A stretch of 8,993 bases of DNA, from assembly GCA_030614305.1 (NCBI GenBank), contig JAUWKH010000054.1:1-8993 (forward strand). Direction: 5' to 3'. This document shows, in pieces, positions 1 through 5,980 of the stretch; the first letter of the stretch is position 1, and every line of letters begins with the position of its first letter. Origin of the DNA: Bacteroidota bacterium. Its GTDB lineage: Bacteria > Bacteroidota > Bacteroidia > Bacteroidales > JADFUO01. The notes under the pieces are model-generated. The model made no database searches and was not told where the DNA came from. It saw only the letters and a program-made list of their open reading frames with translations. The translations under genes were made by a program, and so were the position numbers.

Positions 1-11
1 AGGCAATGCTC

Positions 12-60
12 GATTTTTGATTCTCGAAATAGCTAAGGCTATTCCTGTGAGTCAAAAATC
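12..60. repeat. Intergenic inverted repeat with alternative pairing
   Basis: GATTTTTGA at 12-20 is matched exactly by TCAAAAATC at 52-60. Nested inside is a second stem, AATAGC at 28-33 with GCTATT at 38-43 around a TAAG loop, plus CTC (23-25) opposite GAG (49-51). A third segment competes: GTCAAAA at 51-57 can instead pair with TTTTGAC at 84-90. The minus strand is open from about position 101 to the left edge (peptide beginning MRSQNTKSKGERRF), but this has no other sign of being a gene. The structure may be the end of an interspersed repeat that continues past the left edge, or the tail of an upstream transcript. I see no conventional gene in 1-233. The pairing is visible directly; its function is unknown. 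Confidence 0.45.
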
Positions 61-150
61 TGCGCTCACCTTTACTCTTTGTATTTTGACTTCTCATGAC
101 GAAAAACTTATGAATTAATCAGGTTAAGGAGTTTACTAAATTAGAAACGT

Positions 151-182
151 TTTGAATTATTAATTATTTTTTACTAACTTTG
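151..182 (+). promoter_or_regulatory. Bacteroidota-type promoter upstream of the aminopeptidase gene
   Basis: TTTG at 151-154 and TAACTTTG at 175-182 match the Bacteroidota -33 and -7 elements (TTG, TAnnTTTG) with a 20-base spacer. The predicted transcript start is near 188-190, giving a leader of about 45 bases before the ATG at 234. The 9-mer TACTAACTT that overlaps the -7 element recurs at 190-198. Confidence 0.7.
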
Positions 183-233
183 ACAAAGATACTAACTTAT
201 ACTGCTTCTTAGTAAAAATACAAAATAAAAGAA

Positions 234-2201
234 ATGAAAAAATTAATCATCTTATATATATTTCTGTTTTCTTCAATACAGGTTTTTTCACAAAAAATCA
301 ACGATTACGGAATGGTAACCACCTGTTCCTACAACAATTATTTTCAAAATAATTATAAATTTCAAAGTACCGGACAAAGCGATTTGGTTCATTGCTATGA
401 CGTAAATTTTTATTTTCTTGATATTAATGTTGAAAACAACACAACCTATATTTCAGGTAATGTTACAATTAATGCAATAGTACATGTGGAGATTATGGAT
501 ACTTTTGTTTTTGAACTTGTTGATGAATTAACGATAGATTCAGTAGTTTTTAATGGAAATAGTCTAAGTTTTACTCGTTCTGAAGATAATGTTTTTGTAC
601 CTGTTTTACAATTAGTTCAAGGTGATTTAATATCTGCTAACATCTATTATCACGGATTGCCTCCTCCTCCGAGTTATTTTTCAGGAGTATTTACCGACTC
701 ATCAACAGTTTGGGAGAAAAATGTTACATGGACACTTTCCGAACCATTTAATGCAAAACTTTGGTGGCCATGCAAGCAGGTTTTAAGCGACAAAGCCGAC
801 TCAGTATATGTTTTTCTAACTACATCTGAAAACAATAAAGCCGGCTCTCAGGGTTTGCTTACAGCTATTACTCCAATGCAGGATAATAAAGTAAGATACG
901 AATGGAAATCCTTTTATCCTATTGATTATTATTTAATTTCTTTTTCTGTTTCTGAGTATCAGGATTATAGCATTTATGCCAAGCCCGAAGACCTTAACGG
1001 CGATTCAATCCTGATACAAAATTATATATATGATACTCCCGGTTGTCTTGAAAATTATAAAACCGGAATTGACCGTACTATTGAATTTTTAGAGTTGTTT
1101 TCCGATCTTTATGGTACTTATCCTTTTTATAAAGAAAAATACGGACATTGTTTAACAGAAATGGGCGGTGGAATGGAGCATCAAACCATGACTACAATCG
1201 GGGGATTTGGTTTTGGAATAGTTGCTCATGAATTAGGTCACATGTGGTTTGGCGATAATGTTACATGTGCTACATGGAGTGATATTTGGATAAATGAAGG
1301 ATTTGCCACTTATTCCGATTATCTGGCACATGAATTTATTGCAGGTGGCGAGTGGCCACAAATATGGCTGGAACAAGCTCATAATAACGTTTTGTCTCAG
1401 CCCGGCGGAAGCATTTATATTCCTCCCGAATTAATTTCTCCTGAAAATTTTATGAGGATATTTGATGGTAGGCTTTCTTATGCCAAAGGTGCATGCATAG
1501 TACATATGATACGCTTTGAATTACAGGATAATGACTTGTTCTTTCAGGTTTTAAAGGATTTTCAGGAACAGTTTTTTGACAGTACCGCTACGGGCATGGA
1601 TTTTAAATCTGTTCTTGAAAATACTACAGGTATTAATTTTACTTACTTTTTCAATCAATGGTATTTTGGTGAAGGATATCCAATTTATGATATTGCCTGG
1701 AATCAGTCAGACAGCATTTTTGATTTAACATCTTATCAAACAACTTCAACAGAAATAACTCCTTTATTTAAAATGCTCATGGAATACAAATTATATTTTA
1801 ATGACGGCACAGATACTTCTATTTTTTTAAATCAAACAAATAATGTAAACAATTATACTATCCCAATTACAAAATCTATTGATTCAATTGCAGTTGATCC
1901 GGGAAATTGGGTTCTTAAAAAAGTTAATAGCATATATCACGGCATTGAAGAAATTGATAATCCTGTTTATTTTATTTTATCTCCCAATCCCTGTACTGAT
2001 CAAATAAATATATGTTTTACCAAAATTAATATAATTAAAAGGCAGATTACTATTTTTGATATTTCAGGAAAAATAGTTTTTGAAAAAGTTTTCAGGGCAA
2101 AAAATATCAATCTTAATACTTCAAATTTTGAAAAAGGAATTTATTTTATCAATGTTTCCGATGGTAAAAATGTCATGATTAAAAAATTTATAAAAAAATA
2201 A
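234..2201 (+). CDS. Secreted M1-family zinc aminopeptidase with T9SS type A sorting domain
   Basis: A 655-residue exported metallopeptidase of the M1 (gluzincin) family, expected to remove N-terminal residues from peptides at the cell surface or outside the cell. Residues 1-20 form a signal peptide ending in FSQ. The zinc site is HELGH at 332-336 followed by E355 in NEGFA, the canonical HEXXH-X18-E spacing. GGMEH at 312-316 is the exopeptidase motif (usually GxMEN; here the last residue is His). Y416 in SYAKG sits where M1 enzymes have the transition-state-stabilising Tyr. After about residue 575 comes a beta-rich tail (ILSPNP, then ISGKIVFEK, then FEKGIYFINV, ending in a Lys-rich MIKKFIKK), typical of a T9SS type A C-terminal domain that is removed on secretion. 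All catalytic residues are present. The start is the first ATG, 45-50 bases after a clear promoter. No terminator is visible before gltX, 47 bases downstream. Substrate range cannot be read from the sequence. Confidence 0.93.
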   Translation: MKKLIILYIFLFSSIQVFSQKINDYGMVTTCSYNNYFQNNYKFQSTGQSDLVHCYDVNFYFLDINVENNTTYISGNVTINAIVHVEIMDTFVFELVDELTIDSVVFNGNSLSFTRSEDNVFVPVLQLVQGDLISANIYYHGLPPPPSYFSGVFTDSSTVWEKNVTWTLSEPFNAKLWWPCKQVLSDKADSVYVFLTTSENNKAGSQGLLTAITPMQDNKVRYEWKSFYPIDYYLISFSVSEYQDYSIYAKPEDLNGDSILIQNYIYDTPGCLENYKTGIDRTIEFLELFSDLYGTYPFYKEKYGHCLTEMGGGMEHQTMTTIGGFGFGIVAHELGHMWFGDNVTCATWSDIWINEGFATYSDYLAHEFIAGGEWPQIWLEQAHNNVLSQPGGSIYIPPELISPENFMRIFDGRLSYAKGACIVHMIRFELQDNDLFFQVLKDFQEQFFDSTATGMDFKSVLENTTGINFTYFFNQWYFGEGYPIYDIAWNQSDSIFDLTSYQTTSTEITPLFKMLMEYKLYFNDGTDTSIFLNQTNNVNNYTIPITKSIDSIAVDPGNWVLKKVNSIYHGIEEIDNPVYFILSPNPCTDQINICFTKINIIKRQITIFDISGKIVFEKVFRAKNINLNTSNFEKGIYFINVSDGKNVMIKKFIKK

Positions 2202-2217
2202 TATTCCATTTAACTCT

Positions 2218-2225
2218 TATATTTG
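2218..2225 (+). promoter_or_regulatory. Possible -7 element upstream of gltX
   Basis: TATATTTG fits TAnnTTTG and lies 23 bases before the gltX ATG. No TTG is found 17-23 bases upstream, where the sequence is A-rich, so this may be a weak or unused promoter, with gltX also read from the aminopeptidase transcript. Confidence 0.4.
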
Positions 2226-2248
2226 CATTTTTATAAAACACGTGAAAC

Positions 2249-3781
2249 ATGGATTACGGAAAAGTAAGAGTAAGATTTGCACCAAGCCCTACCGGACCCT
2301 TGCATATTGGAGGATTAAGAACTGCATTATTTAATTATTTATTTGCCAAAAAAAACAATGGTGATTTCATTTTAAGAATAGAAGATACTGATCAGGCAAG
2401 ATACGTTCCGGGGGCTGAAGAATATATTATCGAATCGCTTAAATGGTGCAACATAAAAATTGATGAAGGCATAACTGTTGGCGGATTATATGAGCCTTAT
2501 CGCCAATCGGAAAGAAAGGACATTTACAGGAAATATGCCAAACAACTCGTTGAAAATTGTGATGCATATTATGCCTTTGACACCCCTGACGATTTAGAGC
2601 AAATGCGTATTCGCTTAAAAGCTGAAAAATCTTCAACACAACAATATAATTCTATTACAAGAGGTTCAATGAAAAATTCCCTTTCATTAACTAATAAAGA
2701 AGTTAAACAGCGTTTAGAATCGGGCGAACCCTATGTAATCCGTTTTAAGATGCCAGAAAATGAGGAGGTTACAGTTAATGATCTAATTCGCGGGAAGGTT
2801 ATTGTTAACACTTCGGAATTAGATGATAAGGTGCTTTTTAAATCAGATGGAATGCCAACCTATCATCTTGCAAATATTGTTGATGACCATCTTATGAAAA
2901 TATCACATGTTATCAGGGGTGAGGAATGGCTGCCCTCTACACCGCTTCATGTTTTATTATACAAAGCTTTTGGCTGGGAGAGCGAAATGCCCGAATTTGC
3001 TCACATGCCCCTTACTTTAAAACCGGATGGCAAAGGAAAATTAAGTAAACGTGATGGCGACAGGTTGGGATTTCCGGTATTTCCTTTGCAATGGATAAAT
3101 CCCGTTACAAAAGAAGTTTTTTCCGGTTTTCGTGAAACAGGATATTTTCCCGAAGCATTTATAAATATTCTTGCTTTTTTGGGATGGAATCCCGGAACAG
3201 AGCAGGAAATTTTTTCTTTGAACGAATTGATCAAATCATTTTCTTTGGAAAGAATAGGAAAGTCAGGCTCCAGATTTGATCCTGAAAAAGCAAAATGGTA
3301 TAATCATCAATATCTTATAAAAAAAAGTGATGATGAATTAGCTGAATTATTTCAATCAATATTGAAAGAAAAAGGTATAGATGCAGACTTGAATTATATT
3401 AAAAACATCTGTGCTTTGACAAAAGAAAGAGTAAATTTTGTTTCAGAGTTCTGTGATCAATCTTATTTCTTTTTTGAAGCCCCTACTGAATATGACCCTA
3501 AAGTAATTAAAAAAAGATGGAAGGAAAATACACCGGATGTTCTAAAAGATATTATTGATATTCTAAATAAGTCCGAACCATTCAATGTTGAAAATACTGA
3601 GAAAAACGTAAAAGATTACATTCTTAAAAATGAATTGAACATGGGGCAGGTGTTGAATGTATTACGATTAACATTAGTTGGTTCTGCAAAAGGACCGGCT
3701 TTGTTCAATATAATGGAATTATTAGGTAAAAATGAGGTAATTACAAGAATTGAAGCAGGACTGGTTAACATAATAAAATAA
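2249..3781 (+). CDS. gltX: Glutamyl-tRNA synthetase
   Basis: A class I aminoacyl-tRNA synthetase that charges tRNA-Glu with glutamate using ATP, in the cytoplasm. At 510 residues it is the normal length for a bacterial GltX. The N-terminal Rossmann-fold domain opens with VRFAPSPTGPLHIGG (7-22), which holds the HIGH signature as HIGG at 19-22, followed by LRTALFNYLFA and the IEDTD segment. The second ATP-binding signature is KLSKR at 264-268, preceded by PLTLKPDGKG. Between them lie the conserved SDGMPTYHLANIVDDH and HVIRGEEWLPSTP segments. The C-terminal third (after about 330) is helical and matches the anticodon-binding region, including the LNMGQVLNVLRLTLVG segment near the end. The ATG at 2249 begins right before the conserved core, so the start is secure. 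folB follows 34 bases later on the same strand, so the two are probably cotranscribed. Confidence 0.97.
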   Translation: MDYGKVRVRFAPSPTGPLHIGGLRTALFNYLFAKKNNGDFILRIEDTDQARYVPGAEEYIIESLKWCNIKIDEGITVGGLYEPYRQSERKDIYRKYAKQLVENCDAYYAFDTPDDLEQMRIRLKAEKSSTQQYNSITRGSMKNSLSLTNKEVKQRLESGEPYVIRFKMPENEEVTVNDLIRGKVIVNTSELDDKVLFKSDGMPTYHLANIVDDHLMKISHVIRGEEWLPSTPLHVLLYKAFGWESEMPEFAHMPLTLKPDGKGKLSKRDGDRLGFPVFPLQWINPVTKEVFSGFRETGYFPEAFINILAFLGWNPGTEQEIFSLNELIKSFSLERIGKSGSRFDPEKAKWYNHQYLIKKSDDELAELFQSILKEKGIDADLNYIKNICALTKERVNFVSEFCDQSYFFFEAPTEYDPKVIKKRWKENTPDVLKDIIDILNKSEPFNVENTEKNVKDYILKNELNMGQVLNVLRLTLVGSAKGPALFNIMELLGKNEVITRIEAGLVNIIK

Positions 3782-3815
3782 AGCTTTATTAAATTTAACA
3801 TCAAAAAAGCAAGCA

Positions 3816-4169
3816 ATGTCACTGATTACAATCAAAGGAATGGAATTTTTTGCCTATCATGGCTGTTTTAAGGAAGAACAGATTATAGGTACAAAATTCC
3901 TTGTTGATCTTTATATTGAGGCAGACACAATAGAAGCCGAAGAAACTGATAAACTTACCAAAACCATAAATTATCAAACCGTTTATTTACTTGTAAAAAA
4001 AGAAATGGCAATCAAATCTAAATTGCTTGAACATGTTGGAAGGCGTATTCTTAAAGCTGTTAAAAAAGAGTTTCCGAAAATAAACAGTATTAAGGTAAGA
4101 ATTTCCAAAATGAATCCTCCGCTTGGAGGGAAAATAAACAGTGTAAGTCTTACATTGTCTCTTTTGTAA
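3816..4169 (+). CDS. folB: Dihydroneopterin aldolase
   Basis: A cytoplasmic enzyme of folate synthesis that cleaves 7,8-dihydroneopterin to 6-hydroxymethyl-7,8-dihydropterin and glycolaldehyde. The 117-residue length is typical. Family landmarks are visible: YHGCFKEEQ (14-22, with the conserved Glu at 21), TINYQTVY (50-57, with active-site Tyr53), LLEHVGRRI (70-78, with pterin-binding Glu72), and the KMNPPLGG segment (98-105, with catalytic Lys98). The ATG at 3816 begins exactly at the family's usual N-terminus. It lies 34 bases after gltX on the same strand, so it is probably on the same transcript; the two enzymes have no direct metabolic link. The stop codon (4167-4169) overlaps the first bases of a large inverted repeat that may end the transcript. 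Confidence 0.95.
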   Translation: MSLITIKGMEFFAYHGCFKEEQIIGTKFLVDLYIEADTIEAEETDKLTKTINYQTVYLLVKKEMAIKSKLLEHVGRRILKAVKKEFPKINSIKVRISKMNPPLGGKINSVSLTLSLL

Positions 4170-4252
4170 AACATTCCATTTCTCTCATAGAAAAGACAGT
4201 AAAAAAATTGAAATAATTTCATTTGATGATATTATAGAAATGGAATGTTTTT
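4168..4252 (+). terminator. 16-bp inverted repeat after folB, possible long-loop terminator
   Basis: AAAACATTCCATTTCT at 4168-4183 is the exact reverse complement of 4236-4251. The right arm ends in TTTTT (4248-4252). The left arm starts within the folB stop codon. The 52-base loop is AT-rich and includes the self-complementary TGAAATAATTTCA. The stem plus T-run fits an intrinsic terminator, but the loop is far longer than usual. A short terminal-inverted-repeat element inserted at the gene end is the other reading. Confidence 0.55.
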
Positions 4253-4292
4253 GATGATGGCTAAGGTATAAATGAATTTGCAATATATTTTC

Positions 4293-4322
4293 TTGTTTAA
4301 AGCAATATTTTTCGTATCTTTG
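4293..4322 (+). promoter_or_regulatory. Promoter of tRNA-Cys
   Basis: TTG at 4293-4295 and TATCTTTG at 4315-4322 match the Bacteroidota consensus with a 19-base spacer. The predicted start is 6-8 bases downstream, about 12 bases before the mature tRNA 5' end. Confidence 0.75.
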
Positions 4323-4340
4323 TACTCCCAAAATTAAAAT

Positions 4341-4412
4341 GGTCTCGTGGCCGAGTGGCTTAGGCAGTGGTCTGCAAAACCATTTACAGCGGTTCGAATC
4401 CGCTCGAGACCT
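4341..4412 (+). tRNA. tRNA-Cys (anticodon GCA)
   Basis: A full cloverleaf can be drawn. The acceptor stem GGTCTCG (4341-4347) pairs with CGAGACC (4405-4411). The D stem is GCC/GGC at 4350-4352 and 4363-4365. The anticodon stem is GTGGT/ACCAT (4367-4371 and 4379-4383, with one G-U pair) around loop CTGCAAA, giving anticodon GCA at 4374-4376. The T arm is AGCGG TTCGAAT CCGCT. Position 4412 (T) is the discriminator, and CCA is not encoded. It has its own promoter and terminator, so it is a single-gene unit. Confidence 0.95.
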
Positions 4413-4426
4413 CAAAAAATTAAGAC

Positions 4427-4465
4427 AACCTCTTGTAAATGATATAATTATGCAAGAGGTTTTTT
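4427..4465 (+). terminator. Intrinsic terminator of tRNA-Cys
   Basis: AACCTCTTG (4427-4435) pairs exactly with CAAGAGGTT (4453-4461) across a 17-base AT-rich loop, and the T-run continues to 4465. It lies 15 bases past the tRNA 3' end. Confidence 0.8.
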
Positions 4466-4554
4466 GTGTATTTAAATAATTGAATTTTTAAAAAATACCC
4501 GATTTAAACAGTTTTACGGTTTATACAGAATGGATGGTTCTGCATGAGACGGGT

Positions 4555-4605
4555 GGTTTGTGCCGTATGATGGTTTGCACGGTAGGATGGGTTGTGCGGT
4601 AGAGA
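4555..4605 (+). repeat. Degenerate 17-bp tandem repeat (about three copies)
   Basis: Three adjacent 17-base units are related: GGTTTGTGCCGTATGAT (4555-4571), GGTTTGCACGGTAGGAT (4572-4588) and GGGTTGTGCGGTAGAGA (4589-4605). A more diverged partial copy, GGTTCTGC, begins at 4536. The last unit runs into the left arm of the 28-bp palindrome, so the array and the palindrome look like parts of one element. The tract is much richer in G than the surrounding DNA. Confidence 0.6.
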
Positions 4606-4636
4606 CGCACGGCCGTGCGTCTCTACGTGCACAACC
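4590..4636. repeat. REP-like palindrome with perfect 28-bp core
   Basis: GTAGAGACGCACGG at 4599-4612 is followed at once by its exact reverse complement (4613-4626), a perfect 28-bp palindrome. The symmetry continues outside: GGTTGTGC (4590-4597) pairs with GCACAACC (4629-4636) across a one-versus-two-base bulge. It is GC-rich in AT-rich surroundings. Palindromes of this kind resemble dispersed extragenic palindromic (REP or MITE-like) elements. Because of the symmetry, both strands encode the peptide VETHGRASL in one frame, so open frames across it are products of the repeat, not genes. No transposase is present in the window. Confidence 0.8.
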
Positions 4637-4675
4637 AACCAAACCAACCGAACCAACCAATACAAACCGTCAACC
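4633..4675. repeat. AACC-rich degenerate simple repeat
   Basis: Eight AACC motifs lie in 43 bases, at 4633, 4637, 4642, 4646, 4651, 4655, 4665 and 4672, with a ninth at 4694. The + strand has almost no G here, whereas the left side of the palindrome is rich in GGTT and GGTGG. The two flanks are therefore loosely complementary and could extend the central stem. Confidence 0.65.
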
Positions 4676-4711
4676 AATCCCAATTTTACCGCCAACCATA
4701 ATTAATTATTT

Positions 4712-4744
4712 TCGTTCATTACCGGATACAAATCGTTCATTACC
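4712..4744 (+). repeat. 12-bp direct repeat TCGTTCATTACC
   Basis: Two exact copies, at 4712-4723 and 4733-4744, are separated by nine bases. They sit right of the AACC tract in gene-free DNA. The rest of 4745-4880 is AT-rich sequence in which I see nothing else. Confidence 0.6.
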
Positions 4745-4882
4745 ATAAAAATTGATAATTTTATTTATTTACACAATTTCACATTGAAAAAATCAATCGT
4801 AAAAGTTTATCATCGAATTGAACGAATTATAAGAACCTTACAATACATACAACAACGCTATAGTGTATTTAAAAACGAATTC

Positions 4883-4918
4883 TTGACAATGTTATAAACA
4901 TTAATTTTCGTAAATTTG
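4883..4918 (+). promoter_or_regulatory. Promoter candidate for the antitoxin gene
   Basis: TAAATTTG at 4911-4918 fits the -7 consensus and lies 23 bases before the ATG at 4942. The nearest TTG, within TTGACA at 4883-4888, is 25 bases upstream of it, slightly beyond the usual 17-23 spacing. The -7 match is good; the pairing with the -33 is uncertain. Confidence 0.5.
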
Positions 4919-4941
4919 TAAAATATTTAAAACGAAACATT

Positions 4942-5190
4942 ATGAGAGCAATAGAAACAACAGGTAGAATTGACAAAAAGGGTCTTTTGCGCCTTGACAA
5001 TCCTTTACGAACACGAGAAAAAAAAGTTAGAGTAATAATATTAATGCAAGAAGAAAATGAATTGGACAATGAAAAGTTATGGTTAACTTATATTTCCAAC
5101 AATCCGGCATTTGATTTTCTTAAAGATGAAGAAGAAATATACTCTCTAAAAGAAAGACATAAGTTTCAAAAAAACAGGACTGACTGTTGA
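4942..5190 (+). CDS. Antitoxin-like protein with altered C-terminus
   Basis: A small 82-residue protein. Its first part (MRAIETTGRIDKKGLLRLDNPL, with VRVIILM at 29-35) looks like the short beta-strand DNA-binding or dimerisation region of antitoxin-like proteins. The middle, NPAFDFLKDEEEIYSL at 54-69, is acidic, as expected for a toxin-binding arm. I recognise this as the type commonly encoded just before PemK/MazF-family toxins. From about residue 70 the sequence (ERHKFQKNRTDC) changes to a basic stretch, and the DNA encoding these last residues encodes, in another frame, the tail of such a toxin. The native antitoxin end therefore seems lost and replaced by out-of-frame toxin DNA. It may still bind DNA, but it has no intact toxin beside it. 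The ATG follows a good -7 element. The family assignment is from memory of similar proteins and is moderately sure. Confidence 0.6.
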   Translation: MRAIETTGRIDKKGLLRLDNPLRTREKKVRVIILMQEENELDNEKLWLTYISNNPAFDFLKDEEEIYSLKERHKFQKNRTDC

Positions 5191-5317
5191 TTCTGTAATA
5201 AAAATTCATAAAGCGGTAACAATTCCTAAAGAATTAATTAAAAGAGAACTTGGACAACTTGACGAATATTTACAAACGGAAGTTGACAAAAGTATTAAGA
5301 AACTTTTCAAGGGTTAA
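5150..5317 (+). pseudogene. C-terminal remnant of a PemK/MazF-like toxin
   Basis: Just after a TAA at 5147-5149 in this frame, 55 codons stay open to TAA at 5315-5317. The peptide contains KTGLTVDSVIKIHKAVTIPK, then ELIKRELGQL and a helical tail ending KKLFKG. This matches the end of PemK/MazF-family mRNA-cleaving toxins, where a 'TGL..DSVI+.HK..T+.K.LI.+.LG.L' pattern precedes a final helix. The N-terminal half of the toxin, which carries the beta-barrel core and the conserved catalytic Arg region, is absent and no start codon suits it. The remnant overlaps the last 41 bases of the antitoxin frame, one base out of phase (+1). The simplest account is a deletion that removed the antitoxin end and the toxin start. 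It is almost certainly not active. Confidence 0.7.
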
Positions 5318-5346
5318 AAATAAAAGCTTGTGAATTGCAAGTGTCA

Positions 5347-5375
5347 TCCCAATCTCGCTTTAGGCGAGAGAGGGA
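5347..5375. repeat. Hairpin in the spacer after the toxin remnant
   Basis: TCTCGC (5353-5358) pairs with GCGAGA (5364-5369) around a TTTAG loop. The stem extends with TCCC (5347-5350) against GGGA (5372-5375) across a two-base internal mismatch. No T-run follows on either strand, so it is not a standard terminator. It lies in the 148-base gap between the toxin remnant and the 3' end of the converging membrane-protein gene, and may be a dispersed palindromic unit. Confidence 0.5.
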
Positions 5376-5465
5376 ACTCCATCGTCCTCCACCTCCGCTT
5401 ACAAATTACTTCTACCGGCGTATTACAAAACCGTGCTGTTCTTTGTAAGGTTATCAACAGATTTA

Positions 5466-5912
5466 TTAATATAGTACATACAAAATGATCAATGCTACCG
5501 GCATAAGCATATTCTTAACCATATCCCGAATATGACCTGATACGCATCCCCATAAGTAGATGGAACTAACAATGATGGTAGACAGCCAGAACAAACCGGT
5601 ATACCAGTCACAAAGAATCCCTAAAACCCCCATTGCCACTCCGGCAAAACCTACTTCATACTGAAACGGGCTCCCTTTTTCCCAACCAATAAATTCTGCA
5701 ATCTTGTCTCCGTAAAAGAGATGTCCAAACCCGAAAAAAACCATCTGGCATCCAAGACCGATAACCAGTAAATTTGATAATAGATATTTATTCCAATCCC
5801 GTGCATTGCCTGTATTAATATCCATAATCGTAAATATTACAACACAGATCAATGGAACATAAATTCCATAGAATATCACGAGTTTCTTTAAAAAGCTTAA
5901 GATGTTTTTCAT
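5466..5912 (-). CDS. Small multi-pass membrane protein (DUF6790-like)
   Basis: A 148-residue integral inner-membrane protein of unknown function. Hydrophobic segments lie at about 11-30, 44-65, 86-103, 106-127 and 132-148, so four to five membrane passes. The best-conserved-looking part is GFGHLFYGDKIAEFIGWEKGSPFQYEVGF, split here as GFGHLFYGDK (61-70) and IGWEKGSPFQYEVGF (75-89), followed by GVLGILCDWYTGLFW. This pattern agrees with my memory of the DUF6790 family of uncharacterised membrane proteins; I am moderately sure of that name. The gene reads leftward, downstream of tRNA-Gln and its terminator, and has no TAnnTTTG element between them, so it may depend on read-through or on a promoter of another form. 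The ATG (5910-5912 on the + strand) is followed by a Lys-rich start and then the first membrane segment, as expected. It converges on the broken toxin-antitoxin locus. Confidence 0.75.
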   Translation of the reverse strand: MKNILSFLKKLVIFYGIYVPLICVVIFTIMDINTGNARDWNKYLLSNLLVIGLGCQMVFFGFGHLFYGDKIAEFIGWEKGSPFQYEVGFAGVAMGVLGILCDWYTGLFWLSTIIVSSIYLWGCVSGHIRDMVKNMLMPVALIILYVLY

Positions 5913-5937
5913 ACCTATAATTTTTATAACAAAAACA

Positions 5938-5972
5938 AAAAGCCTTCCCCAGTATTTTAAGTGAAGGCTTTT
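5938..5972 (-). terminator. Intrinsic terminator after tRNA-Gln
   Basis: AAAAGCCTTC (5938-5947) and GAAGGCTTTT (5963-5972) form a 10-bp stem with a 15-base loop. On the minus strand a T-rich tract follows (complement of 5926-5940). It begins nine bases past the tRNA 3' end. The AAAA/TTTT ends also give it partial terminator character on the + strand. Confidence 0.75.
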
Positions 5973-5980
5973 GTGTAATG

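Noticed and set aside
3001..3234. 77-codon minus-strand open frame within gltX (and similar frames at 2439-2639 and 3616-3822)
   Set aside because: They are antisense to a complete, well-conserved gltX and have no features of their own.
3777..3790. 14-bp palindrome AATAAAGCTTTATT between gltX and folB as a terminator or operator
   Set aside because: It has no loop and is made of common A/T words; such short AT palindromes are expected often in this DNA.
4633..4697. CRISPR-like array in the AACC-rich tract
   Set aside because: Motifs are four bases at irregular 4-10 base spacing, with no repeat/spacer architecture and no cas genes.
4560..4748. Open frame of 62 codons on the + strand and a similar one on the minus strand (4504-4695)
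   Set aside because: Both arise from reading through the palindrome and its AACC/GGTT flanks; composition is low-complexity and there is no promoter or homology signal.
5160..5190. Programmed frameshift at the seven-A run joining antitoxin and toxin frames
   Set aside because: The toxin's N-terminal core is absent, so a fused product would have no nuclease; a decayed deletion junction explains it better.
5398..5449. CTTACAAA / TTTGTAAG inverted repeat as a terminator for the converging genes
   Set aside because: Arms are only 8 bp, 36 bases apart, with no T-run on either strand.
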